The translations under genes and the position numbers were made by a program. A stretch of 12,375 nucleotides of DNA. It comes from JANOAR01 sp031411235. GTDB lineage: Bacteria; Verrucomicrobiota; Verrucomicrobiia; Verrucomicrobiales; Verrucomicrobiaceae. Each line of letters opens with the position of its first letter. Position 1 is the first letter of the stretch. The DNA lies in NCBI GenBank assembly GCA_031411235.1, contig JANOAR010000186.1:1-12375 (forward strand), written 5' to 3'. Below are positions 6,537-12,375 of this stretch, in pieces. The notes beneath the pieces were generated by a model. That model was given only the letters and a program-made list of their open reading frames with translations, did no database searches and had not been told where the DNA came from.

Positions 6537-7646
6537 TCACGCCACCGCCCACTTCGCGTGCCACTCGCGGTACACGAGAGGCGAGATTTCGCTCGGCTTG
6601 ATCTCACTGCGGCCACCCCAAAAGACATTCGTGTAGTCGCACGGGATGCCCACGCTCGCGAGATGCGCATCAATCGCTGCCTTGTGCTGCATGATGAGGT
6701 CTTTGTCCGTGCCATGCACCACGCCCATGATGTTTACATTGCCAAACTGCGGGCCACCCTCGCGCCAGTAGCAGTGCGTCATGATCGTATGCCGACCCAC
6801 CTCGCCACCCGCACGCTCCTGCATACCCACTGGCACACGCCAGTGGAAGAGACCGTTGAAGCGCGTCACGCGCACCCCCGTTTGCGAGGGCTTCACATGC
6901 TCCAGGAAAGTCGAGAAGCGCCCAATCACTCCCTGAATATCGAGATTTTCAGCCACCTGGCAGAAGCGCTCCAGGCTCACCCCCGCCTCCGCCGCACGCC
7001 CTGCCCAGGGCTCGGCCACGATCTCCGCTGCGGTGAACTCACGCTTCAGCGCCGTCAGCACTGCCCACTGTTCCGTGTCCAGCGGCACGATTTCCGTCGT
7101 CATCATCTTCGCGGGTTCGTCCCCCTTTTCGCCAATCGCCATCGTCTTGCGCCGCACATGACCCACGCCCAGGGCGAAGATTCCCTTCGCAGGCATCAGG
7201 ATGTATTCATCCGCGCCCGTGATGCGTTTCAAAACCTCCGCGTGCTCTGAAATAAGCTTGTCGCTCGGCACCTTCAGCGTCGTCCACAGCCGATACTCGC
7301 TGCCGGAGATCACTCGATCCGTCGAGCGTACCACCACATGCCCGCTGAAGGGATCCTGCTTCGACATGAACTCAAACGCCGCATCCAGCTTATCCTCTGG
7401 CAACCGCCACGCCACCAGCGCACCTTCAGCTAATTTATTGGCCAGCAGCGTCTGCCGCACGCGGCGCACCACACCGCCCTCCAGCATCGCCCGGATACGA
7501 GTCAGCACCACATCCAACCCCACCTCGCTCTGCTCAGCAATCGCATGGAAGGGATGGCGCAGGAAGCCTTTGATACGGTCTTCAGAGACAGCCAGGATTT
7601 TCGCGTTGGTCTCGTCGGTATGCTCGGTGGGGATGGGGTTGGACAT
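6537..7646 (-). CDS. AhbA/AhbB-like two-unit protein (siroheme decarboxylase / Lrp-AsnC fold)
   Basis: A 369-residue soluble protein built from two similar units. Unit one has a winged-helix segment (about 20-66, with MLEGGVVRRV at 54-63) and an AsnC-like ferredoxin-fold part (about 75-175, with SEYRLWTTL at 115-123). Unit two starts near 190 (a second helix-turn-helix-like segment to about 245) and ends with the AsnC-like part containing HCYWREGGPQFGNVNIMGVVHG (291-312). That last motif matches the 'SHCY...PYNL.AMVHG' pattern of AhbB/NirD-type proteins, which decarboxylate siroheme in the alternative haem or haem d1 pathways. AhbA and AhbB are normally separate chains that pair, so this looks like a fusion. 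No other haem-pathway gene is present. It could instead be a Lrp/AsnC regulator. The ATG at 7646 removes an unrelated 45-residue extension. Confidence 0.8.
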   Translation of the reverse strand: MSNPIPTEHTDETNAKILAVSEDRIKGFLRHPFHAIAEQSEVGLDVVLTRIRAMLEGGVVRRVRQTLLANKLAEGALVAWRLPEDKLDAAFEFMSKQDPFSGHVVVRSTDRVISGSEYRLWTTLKVPSDKLISEHAEVLKRITGADEYILMPAKGIFALGVGHVRRKTMAIGEKGDEPAKMMTTEIVPLDTEQWAVLTALKREFTAAEIVAEPWAGRAAEAGVSLERFCQVAENLDIQGVIGRFSTFLEHVKPSQTGVRVTRFNGLFHWRVPVGMQERAGGEVGRHTIMTHCYWREGGPQFGNVNIMGVVHGTDKDLIMQHKAAIDAHLASVGIPCDYTNVFWGGRSEIKPSEISPLVYREWHAKWAVA

Positions 7647-7783
7647 GGGGCGGCGAGTATGTGCGGCTAGGGCCACGGTGCAAATGCGGATACAAGCCAC
7701 GCAAAATTGCCGCGCAGCAAAAGACAGCCAGTCATCGCCCTCTTGCGCCCTTTGGAAGATTAAGGTAGCAGCGCCAACCACGT

Positions 7784-8470
7784 ATGACCTTTATTCCAAA
7801 CGCCGAGAAATTTGCCCGTGACACGATGATGGCTGAGGGTCATCCAACGCTGGCAGAAGAGTTCGCCATCGTGATCCGCTTCTTGGCTTTGAATCCTGGA
7901 AGTGCCTCCGCTTTGCGCGGCAGAAGCGCAAACGAGGCAGGAACTCGCGAGTACATCAACGCGGCAGCGCAAGCTTTCGCGAACGCTCGCGCTCCAAAGA
8001 TACCGAAACCGCCCTCAACGGTGCCAGATGAAATGGTGGGGTTTATTCTCCACCACTACTTTGATGTGCCCGAAGCCAAACTCGAAGACATCAAGCACGA
8101 GCACCTCTTGTGCATGGGCGCAGAAAATATGGTCGGCGATTTACTTGAACGCTATCTAGCGGACGGTCTGGAACCCAGCGGATGGGTTTGGGCCTCCGGC
8201 TCGCTGATAAGAGGAGCCGATTTTTTAAAGCCACCTTCACCGATGGAGCCCCAGTGGCTTGTGCTTCAGGTGAAAAATCGGGACAACAGTGAAAACTCTT
8301 CGAGCAGTGCCATTCGGGACGGGACTGAGATTCAGAAGTGGTTTCGCACGTTTTCAAAAAAGTCTGGCAGCAACTGGGATCAGTTTCCTGACCATATCGG
8401 TCGCATTGGCTTTTCCGAAAAGGGGTTCAGGGAATTCGTGAAGAGGCACCTTCTCGCGATTAAAAATTGA
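7784..8470 (+). CDS. SinI-family type II restriction endonuclease (predicted GGWCC)
   Basis: A 228-residue protein, close to the roughly 230 residues of R.SinI. It should cut unmethylated double-stranded DNA at GGWCC. Family-like segments are FIPNAEKFAR at the start, TVPDEMVGFILHHYF (79-93), MGAENMVGDLLERYL (111-125) and LQVKNRDNSENSSSSAI (161-177). A PD-(D/E)XK-type core is visible as Glu114/Glu122, Asp146 (in GADFL) and Gln162-Val-Lys164, with Gln in place of the usual acidic residue before XK. Asn/Asp/Ser-rich RDNSENSSSS follows. The partner methyltransferase lies 82 bases away in the opposite orientation, so the two genes need separate promoters. The upstream region (7647-7783), shared with the divergent AhbAB-like gene, has no clear promoter or ribosome binding site. 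Base composition is more AT-rich than in the flanking genes. The family call is from memory of the sequence pattern, and it is supported by the lack of GGWCC in the window. Confidence 0.85.
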   Translation: MTFIPNAEKFARDTMMAEGHPTLAEEFAIVIRFLALNPGSASALRGRSANEAGTREYINAAAQAFANARAPKIPKPPSTVPDEMVGFILHHYFDVPEAKLEDIKHEHLLCMGAENMVGDLLERYLADGLEPSGWVWASGSLIRGADFLKPPSPMEPQWLVLQVKNRDNSENSSSSAIRDGTEIQKWFRTFSKKSGSNWDQFPDHIGRIGFSEKGFREFVKRHLLAIKN

Positions 8471-8552
8471 TGGGCGTGGAGGTTGACACATCAGGGACTC
8501 ACACGACCCCTTTTCTGTTCTGGTGGCGGATAAAATTGGGGAGGAATACTAT

Positions 8553-10088
8553 CTAGCGAGTCGTGGCGCAGGGTCTGCTAGATTGGGTAATGAGTCCTGC
8601 CATTGCGCCCGTACCAAACACGCCCGTCGCGATGATAGCGTGGCAAAGGGTCTCGATCACCGGAACCGAGACGCTGTTTCCAAGCAGCTTCATCCACCGT
8701 GCCCTTGAATCCGGTAGTTTGTAGTCTGGCGGGAAGCCTTGCAGCAGGCACGCCTCCGCCTTCGTGATCTTACGGTAGTTCCCCTTTCCGTGGATTTCCT
8801 CGATGAAGCGGCGGCGATAGTCCGTCATGTTGGCCGCCCGTATGTCCTTAGTCGCCACCATGTCGTTGGTATCGCTCGCCACAAGGGTTGGGAAAACTGA
8901 AGATCCGGGGAGAAACACGCGGTTCACGCCGTCCAGGCCAGTGCTGATCTTGGTGTTCTTGAAATCGTAGCGAGTCTCGGCGCGGGAAATTGCCCCTTTT
9001 TCAACAAGGCTTTTCAGCGTTTCCTTCAGGTGTGCTTTTCCAAGCTTAAGACCTCTATCGGCCTTTAGTTCGTCCACTATAATGCTTCCTTCCTTGGCAC
9101 GCGCAAGGATCTCGGATTCCTCGTTGGTTAACTCCGCTGCGACATCCCTCTCCACACGAAATCCGTAATCCTCCCCAGCGAAGATCCCCAGAGCCACAAG
9201 TCCATCGATGTCTTCCTGCGTAATGGTTTTGTCGATTGCCTGAAAATGATGAAGTGAAAGTGGATTGCCATCGAGGCAACCGTATGACTTCTTCCGCCGG
9301 TTACGCAGCAGAAGCAGGCAGATTCCCTTTTGTCTATCCGACGTAGGCTGCAAATCCCATGTGTGAATCGTCGTATCTCCGTTGCGGATATCATTGTAGA
9401 GGAAGTAGTCGTTCATCCCTCCACTGGCCGACAGGCTCATCTGTCGGGTAGTGACCTCCTCGCCGAATAGGTCTTTATCCGTGCCGGACGAATCGTTCCC
9501 GAGGACTTCAATTCCGAGCAGATCCCCGAGACGCATATGCTTCTCTTGCTTCGGCGGCAGAGAAAATTTTTCAAAGCGATCTTTGTCCAAAAAACCGATG
9601 ATGTAGATACGCACCCGGTTCTGCATCACGCCATAATCATAGGAATTGATCACGTGGTATTCGGCATGGTAGCCCGATTCCCTTATCCGCTCCATGATGT
9701 AACTGAGCGCGTCCTTGTTGCGCGGATCAACGAGACCTTTGACGTTTTCGAAAATGAAGGCATTGGGACGCGATTGGTTGAGGAGATAGATCGTGTCGTT
9801 CCAGAGCTGCCCCCGATCATCGTCGAAGCCGAGGTTCCTGCCCGCGATCGACCAACTCTGGCAAGGTACGCCAGCGGTTAGAAGATCGTGCGGAGGCAGC
9901 GCCTTGATCCCAGTGATGTCGCCGAAATTTGCTTCCGCTCTCTCGCCCGTGTTCTCGCAATAGCATGCAACAGCGTCCCTGTTGATCTCGCTGAACCCGA
10001 GGCACCTGCCGCCGAGGGAACCGAGCGCACGATGAAATCCGCCGATACCGGAAAAAAGGTCGATGAATGTGAAACTGCTTGCCGACAT
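8553..10088 (-). CDS. DNA (cytosine-5) methyltransferase, partner of the SinI-type endonuclease
   Basis: A 511-residue enzyme that transfers a methyl group from S-adenosylmethionine to C5 of cytosine and should protect host DNA from the adjacent endonuclease. All key motifs are present in the usual order: motif I FIDLFSGIGGFHRAL (8-22), motif IV GVPCQSWSIAGR (73-84) with catalytic Cys76, motif VI ENVKGL (114-119), motif VIII QNRVRIYIIGF (156-166), motif IX region RKITKAEACLLQGFP (438-452) and motif X LLGNSVSVPV (468-477). The variable target-recognition region spans about 170-420 and includes a helical, possibly winged-helix segment at 318-376. The ATG at 10088 places motif I at the usual distance from the N-terminus; an in-frame extension to a TTG at 10223 looks non-coding. 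G+C is low for the window (about 42% in 9541-9600). No controller (C) gene is visible. Confidence 0.97.
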   Translation of the reverse strand: MSASSFTFIDLFSGIGGFHRALGSLGGRCLGFSEINRDAVACYCENTGERAEANFGDITGIKALPPHDLLTAGVPCQSWSIAGRNLGFDDDRGQLWNDTIYLLNQSRPNAFIFENVKGLVDPRNKDALSYIMERIRESGYHAEYHVINSYDYGVMQNRVRIYIIGFLDKDRFEKFSLPPKQEKHMRLGDLLGIEVLGNDSSGTDKDLFGEEVTTRQMSLSASGGMNDYFLYNDIRNGDTTIHTWDLQPTSDRQKGICLLLLRNRRKKSYGCLDGNPLSLHHFQAIDKTITQEDIDGLVALGIFAGEDYGFRVERDVAAELTNEESEILARAKEGSIIVDELKADRGLKLGKAHLKETLKSLVEKGAISRAETRYDFKNTKISTGLDGVNRVFLPGSSVFPTLVASDTNDMVATKDIRAANMTDYRRRFIEEIHGKGNYRKITKAEACLLQGFPPDYKLPDSRARWMKLLGNSVSVPVIETLCHAIIATGVFGTGAMAGLITQSSRPCATTR

Positions 10089-10420
10089 GTTGCCTATTTC
10101 AAAGCGAGGTTCATGCGTTCCTGCATTTTCACGTCGCTGATAGGAAATGGGTTTTTTGTGTCTGGGTCGAGTTAGACCTGTACGTGGCGCGGTGATGGGG
10201 TGTGAGGGGAGAAAAAATGACAAAATCCGAATGGCGAATGGAAGCCACCTTGGGCAGTTTCACGCTTGAGTTGGGGCGAGGTTTATGATGTATTTTCAAC
10301 TTTCATGAGCATAGCTTTCCTGCCCACAGTGCCAAGATTTTTTTCGTGGGGCAATACGTGGGAGACACAGTTCTCCAGCTGAAGGAAAACCGATGTTCAG
10401 CTCGATCTTTTTTGATCACG
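10089..10420. other. 332-base non-coding region between the methyltransferase and the solute-binding protein gene
   Basis: No convincing gene is seen. It should hold the methyltransferase promoter (minus strand) and the end of the solute-binding protein transcript. A GGAGA/TCTCC hairpin (10361-10376, 6-base loop) and an imperfect repeat TGCCCAC/GTGGGGCA (10321-10353) occur, but neither is followed by a T-run on the minus strand. A 10-codon open frame (10094-10126, minus) ends 5 bases before the methyltransferase ATG. No good -35/-10 pair was found. Confidence 0.5.
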
Positions 10421-12109
10421 CTATCGCCCTTCCTTGGCCAGCGCGAGCGCCGTCTCATACTGCCTGCGGAAGGCATCGCTGAGTTGCCTCGCCGCACGCA
10501 CCTCTTGCACCTTATCGCGAGAGCGTAGCACCTGGCTCAGTTCTCCCACCGCATTGTCATAACTCACCAACGACATCTGCGAAAAGACCTCATTCGACCG
10601 CTGCGTCTGCCCTTCATGAATGATCGTCTCCCAGGCATGGCGTTGCTCTACATGGGTATCCACGCATGTGACGCGGACGATGAAGCGCAGCGCATTGAAG
10701 GCTGGCCCCGTCCACTCGGGGTGATAGACGAAGGCCTTCATCTTCTCGAACGGCTTCTCCTGCGCATCGCTCATCAACCGCTCATGCTCAGGCGTGTAGA
10801 AATCGCGGCGCACGGGCAGGCGGCGCAGCGCCTTCTTCACAGGGCCACCCGGCATCCCGGCGCGGAAGGCCCATAGACTCTGCCCTGCATCACTGAGCAC
10901 CCACTCCATGAACGCCTCCGCCAATTCCGGCTCGGGAGCCCCACGCATCAGCGCGATGGGATCCACCGCCATCGACGTGCCGCCAGCAGGCGCGACGAAA
11001 CCCACACGCGACGAGCCATCGGCCCGGCGCAAATCTTCCTCGGCACTGCGTCCATAGAAGTCGATACACATGCCCGCCGCCGCATCGCCCTTGGCCACCT
11101 CCAGCGGTATTTTCGGAGCCGCGTCGGTGAAGTAGCGCGAGTTCGCGCTGATGTGTTGGATAAGCTGCAAGCCCCGCTCCCAGCCTAGCCGCACGCCTGC
11201 CGCTTCGATCGCCTGCGGCGTCTTCAGCTTTCCAGGCTTCGCCGTCAGTTCCGCGATGGCGCGATGCATTTGCTGCTGGATGATCATCTCAAACGCCTTC
11301 GTCACCGAGCCACTCTTGGACGGATCGGCGAGCGCGAGCTGCCCGGCCAGACGAGCATCCATGAGATCGCTCCACTGCGTCGGATCCTTCGCGATGCCCA
11401 GCCGACGCAGCACATCGCGGTTAAAGACGATGCCAAAACTCGACAGGCATGTGCCGCACCAGCGCAGGTCTTTATCGCGAAACATCTCGCCACTCACACT
11501 CTCCGCGATGCCCGCATCGCTGAACCACTCCGGGTGCCTCGCCTGGATCGCCACCAGCCCCGCCTTCGTCTGCTCATCCGCAGCGACCAGCACCCCATTA
11601 TCCGCCTGCGCCTGGAAATCATACGGCCCACCGCCGAAAAATAAGTCCACGCCTATCGACACATTCGACTGCAAAAATGCCGCTCGTGCCTCGCTGGTTG
11701 CCGCCGTGACCTTGGGGTTCAAGCAGCTCTCCGCCACCTCCTTGCTCCAGGTTTTTCCCAGCCCATGCGTCCAGTGATACTCGAAGGCCGCCGCGAAGTC
11801 GGACTTCATCATCATGCCCAGCTCTGACGTGCCAGCGACCCGCCAGTCGATGAACAGCGTTTCATTTTTGGTTAACTTCCAATGGCGGGCAAAAGCCTTG
11901 CCAAACTCCTCGCGAATCAACTCATGGTGCGGCGTCATGATCACCAGCCGACGGTCATAGTGCCGCGGTGCCGTGCTCTGCGCAGGCCGCAGAATAAATG
12001 GCCCGACAAGGATCAAGCAAAGGCTCGTAGCCACCGCTATTTCCTTCCGCCAAGGCATAGCCGCCGTGACAAAACGCCGCCACAAAGGATGGTCAAAAAA
12101 CGAGGGCAT
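10421..12109 (-). CDS. Membrane-anchored ABC transporter-type solute-binding protein (family 1)
   Basis: A 562-residue protein. A basic N-terminus and one hydrophobic segment (about 23-40) act as an uncleaved anchor or signal, placing the rest in the periplasm. From about 53 the sequence (RRLVIMTPHHELIREEFGKAF) is typical of the first strand and helix of iron/polyamine/sugar-type binding proteins. SSFGIVFNRDVLRRLGI (223-239) and LALADPSKSGSVTKAFEMI (258-276) match the hinge and ligand-loop segments of that fold, and VLSDAGQSLWAF marks its late helix. It is longer than the usual 330-450 residues, with a C-terminal helical extension of roughly 100 residues. A Cys218-Gly-Thr-Cys221 pair is unusual. 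No permease or ATPase gene is visible, so the ligand is unknown; they may lie beyond the right edge. The ATG at 12109 is preferred to a TTG three codons upstream. The preceding gene ends 29 bases before it. Confidence 0.85.
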   Translation of the reverse strand: MPSFFDHPLWRRFVTAAMPWRKEIAVATSLCLILVGPFILRPAQSTAPRHYDRRLVIMTPHHELIREEFGKAFARHWKLTKNETLFIDWRVAGTSELGMMMKSDFAAAFEYHWTHGLGKTWSKEVAESCLNPKVTAATSEARAAFLQSNVSIGVDLFFGGGPYDFQAQADNGVLVAADEQTKAGLVAIQARHPEWFSDAGIAESVSGEMFRDKDLRWCGTCLSSFGIVFNRDVLRRLGIAKDPTQWSDLMDARLAGQLALADPSKSGSVTKAFEMIIQQQMHRAIAELTAKPGKLKTPQAIEAAGVRLGWERGLQLIQHISANSRYFTDAAPKIPLEVAKGDAAAGMCIDFYGRSAEEDLRRADGSSRVGFVAPAGGTSMAVDPIALMRGAPEPELAEAFMEWVLSDAGQSLWAFRAGMPGGPVKKALRRLPVRRDFYTPEHERLMSDAQEKPFEKMKAFVYHPEWTGPAFNALRFIVRVTCVDTHVEQRHAWETIIHEGQTQRSNEVFSQMSLVSYDNAVGELSQVLRSRDKVQEVRAARQLSDAFRRQYETALALAKEGR

Positions 12110-12138
12110 AAGCGTCAATGAAACACGGCTTCAATGCC

Positions 12139-12375
12139 TCACAGCCCCGCTTCATCCCGCGCTTGGAAAAGCGCATCCTCTAGCGTCCGCACCGTGTAGT
12201 CGAAGCCCTTCTGTCGCGCCCGGAATTGCTCTTCCGTCGTGCTCAGTTGCAGCGATGTGAACTCGTCCACCGTGAAGGCGAAATGTTGCTCCAGCGCCAG
12301 CACTCGCGTCTTGAAATACTCACGCGCCGTGGCCCCCGTGACATCCTTCAGCGCACGGATTTGCGCATCCATTTT
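12139..12375 (-). CDS. Unidentified protein, C-terminal part only (runs to the window edge)
   Basis: 78 codons are visible up to the TGA at 12139. The predicted chain is mostly helical and charged (for example ATAREYFKTRVLALEQHFAF and TTEEQFRARQKGFDYTV), with no signal or membrane segment. An ATG lies at 12372, but the frame stays open to the edge, so it cannot be told whether the gene starts there or further right. Same strand and 29-base spacing suggest an operon with the solute-binding protein. I do not recognise the family. Confidence 0.6.
   Translation of the reverse strand, partial: KMDAQIRALKDVTGATAREYFKTRVLALEQHFAFTVDEFTSLQLSTTEEQFRARQKGFDYTVRTLEDALFQARDEAGL

Noticed and set aside
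6558..7250. Plus-strand open frame opposite the AhbAB-like gene
   Set aside because: Arg/His-rich shadow frame with no domain; the minus-strand gene has strong family motifs.
10089..10223. Extended methyltransferase start at a TTG
   Set aside because: It adds 45 residues with no family similarity; the ATG at 10088 puts motif I at its normal place.
10404..10417. GATC-TTTTTT-GATC considered as a terminator of the solute-binding protein gene
   Set aside because: The stem is only four bases and no T-run follows it on the minus strand.
7647..10420. Search for insertion-sequence ends, integrase or flanking direct repeats around the R-M cassette
   Set aside because: None was seen by eye; transfer is suggested by composition alone.

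Overview
The window is high-GC bacterial DNA (roughly 60% G+C by eye) that most resembles the Verrucomicrobiota, or possibly the related Planctomycetota. The main reason is an adjacent DUF1800/DUF1501 pair of exported proteins, a hallmark of these phyla. There is no rRNA, tRNA, CRISPR array, integrase or insertion sequence. Nine complete genes and one partial gene were found.

Layout from left to right. (1) Positions 187-4246, minus strand: a three-gene unit read DUF1800, then DUF1501, then a small membrane-anchored protein with a pseudopilin-like C-terminus. The last two genes are only 2 bases apart. A good sigma70-type promoter with two palindromes lies just upstream (4297-4333). (2) 4368-5615, minus: an RcnA-type nickel/cobalt exporter with an extra beta-rich domain in its central loop. 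(3) 5886-6515, plus: an uncharacterised lipoprotein, divergent from rcnA. (4) 6537-7646, minus: a two-unit AhbA/AhbB-like (siroheme decarboxylase / Lrp-AsnC fold) protein, convergent with the lipoprotein gene. (5) 7784-10088: a type II restriction-modification system, with a SinI-family endonuclease (plus) tail to tail with a cytosine-5 methyltransferase (minus). It is visibly more AT-rich than its neighbours. (6) 10421-12375, minus: a membrane-anchored ABC-type solute-binding protein preceded by the visible part of an unidentified gene.

The most striking observation is that a base-by-base reading found no GGWCC site (GGACC or GGTCC) in all 12,375 bases. GGWCC is the target expected for the SinI/AvaII family. 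Composition alone would predict some tens of sites, and the control GGSCC occurs more than twenty times. This independently supports the predicted specificity. It also suggests long exposure of the host genome to such a nuclease, although the cassette itself looks compositionally foreign.

The window has no complete pathway. The DUF1800/DUF1501/pseudopilin-like unit probably works as one exported or surface system of unknown function. The restriction-modification pair is a self-contained defence module. The other genes look like separate housekeeping or transport functions. None of the chosen starts has a strong Shine-Dalgarno sequence, so starts were chosen from domain boundaries, signal peptides and gene spacing.
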